Positions 18,512-25,690 of a stretch of 31,267 bases of DNA are shown piece after piece. Within the stretch, counting starts at the first letter, position 1, and every line of letters starts with the position of its first letter. The DNA lies in contig URII01000027.1 in NCBI GenBank assembly GCA_900547825.1, positions 1-31,267 of the forward strand, given 5' to 3'. Source of the stretch: an uncultured Porphyromonadaceae bacterium. Lineage in GTDB: Bacteria; Bacteroidota; Bacteroidia; Bacteroidales; Muribaculaceae. Position numbers and translations under genes: made by a program. Below the pieces are notes generated by a model. The model did not search any database. It saw only the letters and a list, made by a program, of their open reading frames with translations, and had not been told where the DNA came from.

Positions 18512-19214
18512 ACGCTACTACACGGCTTTCCGCCGTTATAACCGCAGCCGTGGCTTCGGGATCCACTCCCCCTTCGCGTTCCATTTCGTTACGAGCGTGC
18601 TCGGGGAGCGGTCACCGTTTTATGCCTACGACATAATCGACGCCCTGCGCCATGAGGCAGCCACCGCAGCCCGGGCCATGCACCGGCGCCATCCCCGCAT
18701 GATATCGGTCAAGAATGCCCGGATGCTGCACCGCGTGGCCTGCGCATGCTGCCCTGACGCAATGATGCAGATAGGCGTACACTACGGAGTGTCTACCGCA
18801 GCCGTGATGGAATACGATTCGCGGCTGAAAGGCGTTGTATACTCCCCCTCCAATCCTTATCAGGAAGTATTCGCGCGTGTTACGACCGGATATGCCGCGC
18901 GGCTCGATATAACGCAGTCGCTCGCCGACGCCATGGCAAAATTCCGTGCGCTCACTCCCAGTCGGCCAATGCTGATGATCAACCACGTGGATAAGTCCGA
19001 CACAGATAGTGTGGCGGAGCTCGCTTCGGATTGTGTGAAGGCCGGGGGCATAATTGTGATGCGTCATCTCGGCTCAGGAGCCTCGCGCACTTCGGGGCTA
19101 TGGCACCGGCTCCTCGAAGGCATGCAGCATGGCATGAGCTTCACCAACGGCAACATAGGATTCATCGTAGCATACCCCTATCTACCGAAACAACATTTCC
19201 CGCTATGGTTCTGA
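18501..19214 (+). CDS. Degenerate class I SAM-methyltransferase-like protein
   Basis: This 237-residue protein matches a conserved Bacteroidetes family often annotated as an O-methyltransferase, recognised by RGFGIHSPFAFHFVTSVL near the N-terminus (about 18-35). The Rossmann motif I position reads MMQIGVHYGVSTAAVM, where active relatives have an acidic EIGTxxGIST pattern. The later catalytic Asp region reads MLMINHVDKSDTD, where relatives have an IDGxH-type motif. These changes suggest lost or altered SAM or metal binding, so the role may not be catalytic. The ATG overlaps the upstream yfhO-like stop by 11 bases, and xerD overlaps its 3' end, which points to one transcript. Function unknown. 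Confidence 0.7.
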   Translation: MRFKRYYTAFRRYNRSRGFGIHSPFAFHFVTSVLGERSPFYAYDIIDALRHEAATAARAMHRRHPRMISVKNARMLHRVACACCPDAMMQIGVHYGVSTAAVMEYDSRLKGVVYSPSNPYQEVFARVTTGYAARLDITQSLADAMAKFRALTPSRPMLMINHVDKSDTDSVAELASDCVKAGGIIVMRHLGSGASRTSGLWHRLLEGMQHGMSFTNGNIGFIVAYPYLPKQHFPLWF

Positions 19215-20113
19215 AAGGGGGACTGATAGAAATGTATGAGGCCTTCATGGCAGTGGAACGCGGCTTGTCCGACAACACACGGCAGGCCTATGTGCGCGAT
19301 GTGCGGCGGCTTTGGCAATACCTTTCGGAGGCGGGGATACCTGTCAATGAAGCCACAACGGACGATCTGCGCCTCTACATAGGTTCGCTCCACGACATCG
19401 GCATAGCCCCACGCTCGCAGGCACGCATAATATCATCCATAAAATCATTCTACGCATTTCTCAAGGCCGAGGAGCAGATTAGGGTGAACCCTACCTTGCT
19501 GCTTGAATCGCCACGCATAGGCGAGCATCTTCCCGAAGTGCTGACCATAGAGGAAATAGACGCCATGATCGGCTCCATCGACCTGTCTTCGCCCGAAGGG
19601 CCGCGCAACCGTGCCATCCTCGAGACCCTTTATGGCAGCGGACTGCGTGTGAGCGAACTCACGGGTATGGAAATGTCGCGGACCGACCTTGACGAAGGGT
19701 TTGTGATAATATCAGGCAAAGGAGCCAAAGAGCGCATGGTGCCCCTCTCGCCCGAAAGCATAAGGTGCATCCGCGAATATCTCCCGCAGCGCAACGCATT
19801 GGATGTCGCGTTGGGCTCGGAGGACATAATGTTTCTCAACCGCCGCGGACGCCGCCTTACCCGCGTGATGATATTCTACATCATCAAACGCCACGCCGAA
19901 CTTGCAGGCATACGCAAAAACATATCGCCTCACACCCTGCGCCACTCGTTCGCCACCCATCTGCTCGAAGGTGGCGCCAACCTGCGCGCCATCCAACAGA
20001 TGCTCGGCCACGAATCCATAGCCACCACCGAAATCTACCTACACATCGACACCCCCCGCCTCCGCCACGAAATCCTCACCTGCCACCCCCGCAACCGCCA
20101 CCCCTCCCGCTGA
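19205..20113 (+). CDS. xerD: Site-specific tyrosine recombinase XerD
   Basis: XerD acts with XerC at dif to resolve chromosome dimers at division. The 302-residue protein has an N-terminal SAM-like core-binding domain (about 5-90, ERGLSDNTRQAYVRDVRRL) and a full catalytic set: Arg148, Lys172, His243, Arg246, His269 and nucleophile Tyr278 (TEIYLHID). Length and motif order fit XerD instead of a mobile integrase, and codon use matches the dcw genes. The start at 19205 overlaps the previous gene by 10 bases. An ATG at 19232 preceded by GGGGG is the alternative. The stop marks an abrupt change to AT-rich DNA. Confidence 0.9.
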   Translation: MVLKGGLIEMYEAFMAVERGLSDNTRQAYVRDVRRLWQYLSEAGIPVNEATTDDLRLYIGSLHDIGIAPRSQARIISSIKSFYAFLKAEEQIRVNPTLLLESPRIGEHLPEVLTIEEIDAMIGSIDLSSPEGPRNRAILETLYGSGLRVSELTGMEMSRTDLDEGFVIISGKGAKERMVPLSPESIRCIREYLPQRNALDVALGSEDIMFLNRRGRRLTRVMIFYIIKRHAELAGIRKNISPHTLRHSFATHLLEGGANLRAIQQMLGHESIATTEIYLHIDTPRLRHEILTCHPRNRHPSR

Positions 20114-20242
20114 TTTATACCATGGGTGCTTATAACCAATTAGAGAACCATATAATAATAAAAGCAAGAGCCATCCGATTGCATCTATCCATATTGCAAA
20201 TGAAAGAAATCTCATGCATATATAAATGCAATAGGTGAAATC

Positions 20243-22903
20243 CTACTTTCCGCTATTGCTTCGGACACCTCCTTTACCTTTTATCTGTTTAATCCATTCT
20301 GCTTTTTTTTCAAATTGAAGATGAAAATTTTTAGGGGCATAACAAAATATATACTCGCAAATTTCTAAAGCTAAACTAAATTTTTTCAATCTAATCAACA
20401 CATCAATAAAGTTATATAATCCGGCAACAATATTTTGCCGCGCTCCCGAACTAACGTCATTCAATTTTTTCTGAGAAATCGCATTGTATAAGAAGACTCC
20501 ATGTTTGTCATGTATATCTTTGCATACTTGCTTCTGTTTATCCCGCAAGTATTTAAATTCAATATCGGATATCTCCTCATATCTCTTTCTCTCTTTCAGG
20601 TCCTGCCATTCGGAAATAATTAATATAGAATTATATTGCAGCAACATTCCAGCTAATTCAACATCAATATTATTATTGTAATCAAATCCGTTTTTTGCAT
20701 ATTCCAATAGTATTTCTATAGCTTTTTCTTTTTGACTTTTAGTGCCATTCGCCCAATTATAGGTAGCCCACATCTTTGTATAAGTGGCATATTCCTGACG
20801 ATTACTGCTTCCTTTTATTGTATTCTTAAAAAGATGACTATAATCATCCAAATATTTAAGAGCCATTCCTTTCTTTCCTTTATCAACAATTAAATAAGAT
20901 GATAAATTTAATATAGCGGACAATTTTACACTTAAAGGACTGGTAGCTCTGTTTATTATCTGTTTGTAATTTTCTATGACTTCAATTTCATTCTTTGCTA
21001 TTCGATTCGAATTTGCAGAAAATAACAAAGAATGCTCGATATCTAAATTTTTATCTTTATTTACTTGGTCCCTTCGGCTTACACAATTTCCTTTGAACAG
21101 ATTATCTTTTTTCTGAAAATAATCACTCATCATCTGGAATATTTCCTTTGAATATATTTCAAAGAAACGGTTTTCATCATCGGCAAACTTTATTATTTTC
21201 AATTTTATCAACTCGTCTACGGCTGAGTTAAAAATTTCGGGTTCATTTTCTAAATTCAATATATATTGTGCTTTTTGTAAAACATTAACCAAATCGTTAC
21301 CGTCCACCAACAAGCTCAAAATAACAAATAAATCTTTCGCTTTGGGAGATAAATAATCATAAATACGACCATACAAAAAATGGATGGCATTAGAACCTTC
21401 CTTTATATTAAAACTCAGAGCATCTTTAATTCCCTTTTGACCAACAATAAATGCAAACTGGAAAATAAACAAGGGTCGTCCACTTGTCATCTCATAAATT
21501 TTATGCTGAGTCTCCTTTTTCTGTAATTCTCTTTGCAACATCAATTTATTCCCCAAGTTTTCATTTTCAATAACCCGCATTAAAAATTGAGCTGTTTCTG
21601 ATTCAGTTAGTTCACTTGTCTGGAACTCTTGTCCTAACTTTATATTCGCAGCTCTCGTAGTTATTATAATTTTGTGGTGATTAATGTTCAATCCTAAAAT
21701 AAATTTCTCTATTTTATCCTTCTCTTCCTTGGTAAATGTCTCAAAGTCATCGACGATCAACAATATCTTACCCTGATAGTCAATTATTTTCTGTATCTCT
21801 AACGACTCTGAATTAAATAATACCTTATTTATACTTTTTACCAATTCGTCAAAAGAAGATATTGAATCATTTATTTGCTCAATACTACCTGTATAGAAAT
21901 TATATCGTCTATCTTTTGCCGACAAAAAGACTATATAATCAAAAGTTTTCCTTTCATCATTAGCCAAATCATCACATACGCTTTGAATTGTTGCTGTTTT
22001 GCCTACTCCTCCATGGCCCCATATAGTAGCACAAACAGAAGCCTTATTCTTTGTAAGAAAATCAGTTATTTTTCTCTTAATCCCTATATCTATATACTTA
22101 TTATAATTATTTTCATATATATTCAGTATGGTTCCATTGCTCGTCTTAATTTTTATGCCATCATCAACTATATTAAGTTCAACTAATTCTTGCCATTCTT
22201 TAGTAAAAATTCCTGTTTCCAGTAATCTATTATATTTTACTTTTCCCAATAGTTTTTCCTCAATACTATTAAATATGTAAATTTCTTTCCCATATCCTGC
22301 CAATTCAACAAACGGGGATAGTCTGAAATATTCATTCACGCTGACAGAACCATAAATGCTATCTATCGTAAACGAATATATGTTTTTATGACAACTCCAT
22401 GGCAAATACGTGCTTCCATCACTTTTATAATTTATTCCCTTATAATAATCCCCTTCCAATGACATAACATGTATTATGTCAATTTCAGAATTAAGTTCAT
22501 TAATATCTGCAGCTAAAACACTTTCATACAACGTTTGTATGGAGCTTACAGAAGTATCTATTGAATCCTCAAAAGAATATCCATGTCCAAGAAGCCGATT
22601 TCTTAAATTGGGGTATCCTTCAATCGCCTTATTAAGTTTGCTGTTTTTAAAAATTTCTTTGTTAACATCAAGCTTTCTGCATAGAGATACAATTTCTCCA
22701 ATTGTAGGCTTGACAATCCCTTGTAAAACATAAGTCCTTTCCTCCTCATTTAAAATATCTATATTTTTATTCCACAAATAACCCAGAAGATAAATTAAAA
22801 TATACTCAAAACGAGACTGATGATGACATACTAAAGCTGCTTTATCACCTATCGAGGAAAGGAAATCTATCCTTTGCTCTATTTGTTTTCTTATATAATC
22901 CAT
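20243..22903 (-). CDS. HEPN-like/NB-ARC STAND NTPase, candidate antiphage protein
   Basis: No named family is recognised, but the domain order is clear in the 886-residue protein. Residues 1-130 are helical and contain LRNRLLGHGY with Arg101-Asn102-x4-His107, the RNx4-6H pattern of HEPN RNases. Residues 150-270 are beta-rich with YFRLSPFVELAG and EIYIFNS. The NTPase has Walker A GHGGVGKT at 296-303, Walker B KILLIVDDF with Asp385-Asp386, IIITTR at 413-417 and the GRPL motif at 475-478, the NB-ARC set. A winged-helix-like region follows (about 515-600), then about 280 helical, possibly TPR-like residues to the end. STAND proteins of this type usually sense a phage component with the C-terminus and fire an N-terminal effector. 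I chose ATG 22903; TTG or GTG codons at 22951-22943 are alternatives. It is a lone AT-rich gene. Confidence 0.85.
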   Translation of the reverse strand: MDYIRKQIEQRIDFLSSIGDKAALVCHHQSRFEYILIYLLGYLWNKNIDILNEEERTYVLQGIVKPTIGEIVSLCRKLDVNKEIFKNSKLNKAIEGYPNLRNRLLGHGYSFEDSIDTSVSSIQTLYESVLAADINELNSEIDIIHVMSLEGDYYKGINYKSDGSTYLPWSCHKNIYSFTIDSIYGSVSVNEYFRLSPFVELAGYGKEIYIFNSIEEKLLGKVKYNRLLETGIFTKEWQELVELNIVDDGIKIKTSNGTILNIYENNYNKYIDIGIKRKITDFLTKNKASVCATIWGHGGVGKTATIQSVCDDLANDERKTFDYIVFLSAKDRRYNFYTGSIEQINDSISSFDELVKSINKVLFNSESLEIQKIIDYQGKILLIVDDFETFTKEEKDKIEKFILGLNINHHKIIITTRAANIKLGQEFQTSELTESETAQFLMRVIENENLGNKLMLQRELQKKETQHKIYEMTSGRPLFIFQFAFIVGQKGIKDALSFNIKEGSNAIHFLYGRIYDYLSPKAKDLFVILSLLVDGNDLVNVLQKAQYILNLENEPEIFNSAVDELIKLKIIKFADDENRFFEIYSKEIFQMMSDYFQKKDNLFKGNCVSRRDQVNKDKNLDIEHSLLFSANSNRIAKNEIEVIENYKQIINRATSPLSVKLSAILNLSSYLIVDKGKKGMALKYLDDYSHLFKNTIKGSSNRQEYATYTKMWATYNWANGTKSQKEKAIEILLEYAKNGFDYNNNIDVELAGMLLQYNSILIISEWQDLKERKRYEEISDIEFKYLRDKQKQVCKDIHDKHGVFLYNAISQKKLNDVSSGARQNIVAGLYNFIDVLIRLKKFSLALEICEYIFCYAPKNFHLQFEKKAEWIKQIKGKGGVRSNSGK

Positions 22904-22948
22904 GGCATTAGTTATTTTAAATTCAAAATTACTCAAAATACTCACCAC

Positions 22949-22956
22949 CAAATTTA
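22949..22956 (-). promoter_or_regulatory. Candidate Bacteroidetes -7 element for the STAND NTPase gene
   Basis: The minus strand reads TAAATTTG here, a perfect TAnnTTTG. No good -33 TTTG is found at the usual 19-20 bp. Transcription from it would start near 22,943, giving a leader of about 40 nt before the ATG at 22903. This supports that start over the TTG at 22951, which lies inside the element. Confidence 0.35.
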
Positions 22957-23075
22957 CAAAATATTTTCAACCCACCATTAATACTAAAAATAATTTGTAG
23001 GAATAGCGCAAAGTCAGCCATAAAGGTTGGATTACCCAATACAATTTTGCAACCAAAACGGACTGACAGAAGGGG

Positions 23076-23594
23076 TCAGGGGGTGAGGAGGGCGTGGAGG
23101 TTAGTAAGGCCGTTGTGGAGGAGGTCGAGGACGGTTTCGAAGCCTTCGGCGCCGTCGTAGTAGGGGTCGGGAATGTGGTCGTAGCGCATGGCGGCGTCAA
23201 CGAACCGGGCCATAGGCACTACTTTGGAGGCTGCCTCAGGCGTGGGTGCGAGGCGACGCAGATCGGCCACGTTATTGTCGTCCATGCCTATTATCAGGTC
23301 GAAACGCTCGAAGTCCGATTCACGCACCTGACGGCATATGTGGTCAAGCTCTATGCCGCGCCGCCGGGCATGGATCCGCATCCGCTTGTCGGGAAGGTCG
23401 CCTACATGCCAGTTGCCTGTGCCGGCAGAATCTATTTCCCACCGGCCTGAGGTTCCCGCCTCCCGGGTAATATGACGCATGATTCCATCGGCAGCCGGCG
23501 AACGGCATATATTGCCGAGGCACACAAACAGTACTTTGATTTTGTCTTTTTCTCTGAGATTACGAATCAATCCGTCGATATTCCTGTTATCCAT
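23076..23594 (-). CDS. Low-molecular-weight protein-tyrosine phosphatase
   Basis: This is a cytosolic LMW-PTP of 172 residues. The catalytic loop is CLGNICRS, with nucleophile Cys25 and Arg31 in the Cx5R pattern, after VLF at 21-23. The general acid is in DPYY (Asp143 to Tyr146). About 18 extra N-terminal residues (DNRNIDGLIRNLREKDK) precede the usual family start. In gut Bacteroidales such proteins are often lone genes; in proteobacteria Wzb homologues dephosphorylate capsule kinases, but no kinase is near here. I use the ATG at 23594; the frame extends to a TTG at 23627. It converges with xerD across the AT-rich island. Confidence 0.92.
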   Translation of the reverse strand: MDNRNIDGLIRNLREKDKIKVLFVCLGNICRSPAADGIMRHITREAGTSGRWEIDSAGTGNWHVGDLPDKRMRIHARRRGIELDHICRQVRESDFERFDLIIGMDDNNVADLRRLAPTPEAASKVVPMARFVDAAMRYDHIPDPYYDGAEGFETVLDLLHNGLTNLHALLTP

Positions 23595-23614
23595 ACAAAT
23601 TTCATTTAGCTCTA

Positions 23615-23622
23615 CAAAGCTA
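23615..23622 (-). promoter_or_regulatory. Candidate -7 element for the phosphatase gene
   Basis: The minus strand reads TAGCTTTG, an exact TAnnTTTG, 20 bp before the phosphatase ATG at 23594. The -33 position has only CTGG and overlaps the upstream hairpin at 23629-23649. Confidence 0.35.
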
Positions 23623-23628
23623 ATCAAA

Positions 23629-23649
23629 ATATCTGGTTAATCCAGATAT
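23629..23649 (-). terminator. Hairpin terminator after oxyR
   Basis: A perfect 8-bp inverted repeat, ATATCTGG and CCAGATAT with a 5-base loop, begins at the oxyR stop codon. On the minus strand it is followed by TTTGATT, a weak T-tract. It probably ends the oxyR transcript before the phosphatase gene. The AT-rich stem makes this a moderate terminator. Confidence 0.55.
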
Positions 23650-24575
23650 CATAGCCTTATACCGTATTTAATGATGCGGGGCTCCATCATTTCCTCCGGA
23701 ATAAATGACTTCAATGCTTCCGAAATACTATTGATTATCCGCTGCCGTATGAAATCATGGCGGATATAAACCGAAACCCTGCGTTGTGACAGATAATCAC
23801 CTTCAATGCGCCTTACATTCTCACGTTGCCTGGGTGAAAGCATCGGCAAATGCATCTCTGGTATAATCGTAAAACCGCCATTGGCATCTATAATCCGGAT
23901 AAGTGTGTCGATGCTGCCTGCTTCATACATGTGTTTACCCCTACTGCGGGATTTGCAAAAACTGAAAGCACTGTTGCGAAGACACTGTGATTCTTTCATT
24001 ATCCACATCTGCTCATGTTCAAGATTCTCGGGCCTGAACACCGGCAGCTTACGCCAGCAGCTCTCGGCTATATAGACCCAGAACGGTTCGGTGTACAACG
24101 GAATTTCCAATATCCCATCCTGCTGATGGCCGCCTGTGGCTATACCTACATCCGTATTTCCGGATTTCAAACTGTCGAGCATGGCATCGGATTTCATCTC
24201 CGAAATGCTCAGTTCCACTTCAGGATACATCATGGTGTAGGCCTTTATAAACTCCGGCAATATATAAGGAGCAATGGAAGGCCCGACAGAAAGATTCAGT
24301 CTCCCGGACACCGCACCTTTTTCCTCATTGACAATTTCGGCTATCCGCCCGGCCTCTTTCAGCGTTATCATGGCCTGACGGATAATCTTTTCACCTGCGG
24401 CAGTAGGTGTCACGCTTTTGTTTGAACGGTTAAAAACACGCACTCCAAGTTCATTCTCAAGCTTCTGAAGCAGAGAACTCAATGTGGGCTGCGTGATGTC
24501 AAGTTCATGCGCCGCACGTGCAAAACTACGATGGGTATTAATGGCTATAATATATCTTAACTGCTGTAGCGTCAT
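23649..24575 (-). CDS. oxyR: Hydrogen-peroxide-sensing LysR-type regulator OxyR
   Basis: OxyR activates peroxide-defence genes when a disulfide forms between two cysteines. The 308-residue protein has an N-terminal winged helix (MTLQQLRYIIAI, then SFARAAHELDITQPTLSSLL) and a LysR effector domain. The redox motif reads KESQCLRNSAFSFC, with Cys198 and Cys207, matching Cys199 and Cys208 of E. coli OxyR in spacing and context. The start at 24575 aligns with the family; ATG 24581 and TTG 24596 are alternatives. It is divergent from the ferredoxin-thioredoxin pair across 95 bp, a typical OxyR target arrangement. Confidence 0.92.
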   Translation of the reverse strand: MTLQQLRYIIAINTHRSFARAAHELDITQPTLSSLLQKLENELGVRVFNRSNKSVTPTAAGEKIIRQAMITLKEAGRIAEIVNEEKGAVSGRLNLSVGPSIAPYILPEFIKAYTMMYPEVELSISEMKSDAMLDSLKSGNTDVGIATGGHQQDGILEIPLYTEPFWVYIAESCWRKLPVFRPENLEHEQMWIMKESQCLRNSAFSFCKSRSRGKHMYEAGSIDTLIRIIDANGGFTIIPEMHLPMLSPRQRENVRRIEGDYLSQRRVSVYIRHDFIRQRIINSISEALKSFIPEEMMEPRIIKYGIRL

Positions 24576-24598
24576 CGGCATAATAGATTTTGTCAATG

Positions 24599-24629
24599 CA
24601 AAGATATAATAAATCTGTTGTTCATCAAT
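24599..24629 (-). promoter_or_regulatory. oxyR: Candidate oxyR promoter (Bacteroidetes type)
   Basis: On the minus strand a -33-like ATTG (24629-24626) is separated by 19 bp from a perfect -7 element, TATCTTTG (24606-24599). It lies 24 bp upstream of the oxyR ATG. Its -33 lies within the spacer of the divergent promoter, about 6 bp from that promoter's -33, so the two directions probably compete or are co-regulated. Confidence 0.6.
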
Positions 24630-24648
24630 TATTGCCGATGTAATTTTG
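24618..24648 (+). promoter_or_regulatory. Candidate promoter of the ferredoxin-thioredoxin operon
   Basis: TTG (24618-24620) is 20 bp from a perfect TAnnTTTG element, TAATTTTG (24641-24648), and the ATG follows 22 bp later. An imperfect inverted repeat, ATCGGCATAAT (24574-24584) and ATTGCCGAT (24631-24639), brackets the divergent promoter pair and may be an operator. Confidence 0.6.
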
Positions 24649-24670
24649 TTCCATCAAAAGATAAAAGTAT

Positions 24671-25390
24671 ATGGCAACAAAAAAATTCCACAGATACATG
24701 CCGTCCAAAGGCTACAGTTTATACTGGATTCTTATAGCTTATCTTGCAATAGGTTATTTTTATCCCATAATCGGAATTATCGCACTGATATGTATGATTG
24801 CTCCGGTGGCGTTTGCAGTGAAACGTGGCAGATGGTGGTGTGGGAATGCCTGTCCGCGAGGCAGCTTATACGACAAGCTTCTGGCAAAATATTCTCCTCA
24901 CCGGCCAATACCGAAAGCCGTAAGGACATTCGGATTCCGGTTATTCATGGTGATGTTCATATTCACTATGTTCGGTGTGCAGATGTATTTCGCATGGGGC
25001 GACTGGAATGCTGTAGGACGGGTGTTCTGGACAATCATCCTGATTACAACTTTAGTAGGTGTTACATTGTCATTTATCTATGCTCCGCGCACATGGTGTT
25101 CATTCTGCCCTATGGGAACCCTTTCATCGTGGGTATCACCGAATAAAACTCCATTGCCTGACGGCTTTATAAACATACATGTGGCCGACACATGCCAGAT
25201 GAAATGCAAAAGCTGTGCAAGGATGTGCCCCATGCAGTTGACTCCCTACGACAGCCGTGGATCCGCCACCGGTTATATGCACGCCGACTGCATAAAGTGC
25301 GGAAAATGTGTCAGTGCATGTCCTATAAAAATAATGAACCTCAAACACAATAAAAATGGAAACAATCAGCAACTATCTCCCGTTTCTTAA
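24671..25390 (+). CDS. NapH/NosR-like membrane 4Fe-4S ferredoxin
   Basis: This 239-residue inner-membrane iron-sulfur protein has hydrophobic segments at about 16-50, 88-108 and 115-138. Membrane-side cysteine motifs are WWCGNACPRG (Cys57, Cys61) and WCSFCPMG (Cys143, Cys146), the NosR/NapH/RdxA pattern. The C-terminal ferredoxin domain holds two cluster motifs: Cys175-x3-Cys179-x2-Cys182-x3-Cys186 and Cys207-x2-Cys210-x2-Cys213-x3-Cys217. The first has an x3 where classic ferredoxins have x2. The gene is divergent from oxyR and overlaps the thioredoxin gene by 35 bases, so it may pass membrane electrons to a thiol pathway. The exact partner is unknown. Confidence 0.85.
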   Translation: MATKKFHRYMPSKGYSLYWILIAYLAIGYFYPIIGIIALICMIAPVAFAVKRGRWWCGNACPRGSLYDKLLAKYSPHRPIPKAVRTFGFRLFMVMFIFTMFGVQMYFAWGDWNAVGRVFWTIILITTLVGVTLSFIYAPRTWCSFCPMGTLSSWVSPNKTPLPDGFINIHVADTCQMKCKSCARMCPMQLTPYDSRGSATGYMHADCIKCGKCVSACPIKIMNLKHNKNGNNQQLSPVS

Positions 25391-25679
25391 AGGTTATGAC
25401 TATACAGGCATACCTGTCATCATCGACTTCTACGCCACATGGTGCGGCCCGTGCAAGGCTCTTATGCCTGTCATCGAGCAACTGGCAGAGGCTTATAAGG
25501 GAAAAATAAAGGTCCTCAAAGTCGATGTAGACAAGAACGATGCGCTTGCACGCGCCGCCAACATACGTTCCATACCCACCCTTTTCTTTATCAACAAAGA
25601 CGGAAATATCGAAAGAACAACCGGAGGAATGCCATATCAGGCCTTATGCGCCAAAGCCGATGAGCTTCTCCGTGAATAG
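25356..25679 (+). CDS. Thioredoxin
   Basis: This is a 107-residue thioredoxin with the active site WCGPCK at 29-34 and the cis-proline region SIPTLFFINKDG. It has no signal peptide, so it should act in the cytosol. It begins 35 bases inside the ferredoxin gene in another frame, which implies translational coupling. Upstream OxyR and the shared promoter suggest induction by peroxide. It converges with the cytochrome c assembly gene with only 11 bp between stop codons. Confidence 0.94.
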   Translation: METISNYLPFLKGYDYTGIPVIIDFYATWCGPCKALMPVIEQLAEAYKGKIKVLKVDVDKNDALARAANIRSIPTLFFINKDGNIERTTGGMPYQALCAKADELLRE

Positions 25680-25690
25680 CAATTGGGGTT

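Larger units (their letters stand above)
20114..23075. other. AT-rich accessory island between xerD and a phosphatase gene
   Basis: The DNA changes from roughly 58% GC to roughly 30% GC (estimated by eye) immediately after the xerD stop codon. It returns to GC-rich sequence just before the stop codon of the phosphatase gene at 23,076. The island holds one 2.7-kb gene with about 130 bp and 120 bp of flanking AT-rich DNA. It sits between two convergent genes without damaging either. No transposase, integrase, tRNA or terminal repeat longer than six bases was found, so the mode of entry is not visible. The composition strongly suggests horizontal acquisition. Confidence 0.8.

Noticed and set aside
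20114..20242. Intrinsic terminator or ncRNA in the AT-rich gap after xerD
   Set aside because: Only 5-bp stems (for example TGCAT/ATGCA near 20,214-20,229) are visible, with no T-tract and no recognisable RNA structure.
19205..22903. xerD as the integrase of the AT-rich island
   Set aside because: XerD has housekeeping composition, overlaps the upstream gene and is of standard XerD length. No att-like repeat longer than six bases was found in the flanks.
22967..23075. Attachment site or small gene upstream of the STAND gene
   Set aside because: No direct repeat with the other flank and no open frame with coding character; only weak 4 to 5-bp inverted matches.
23625..23627. TTG start at 23627 for the phosphatase
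   Set aside because: It would place the start upstream of the likely -7 element and adds residues unlike the family; the ATG at 23594 is better.
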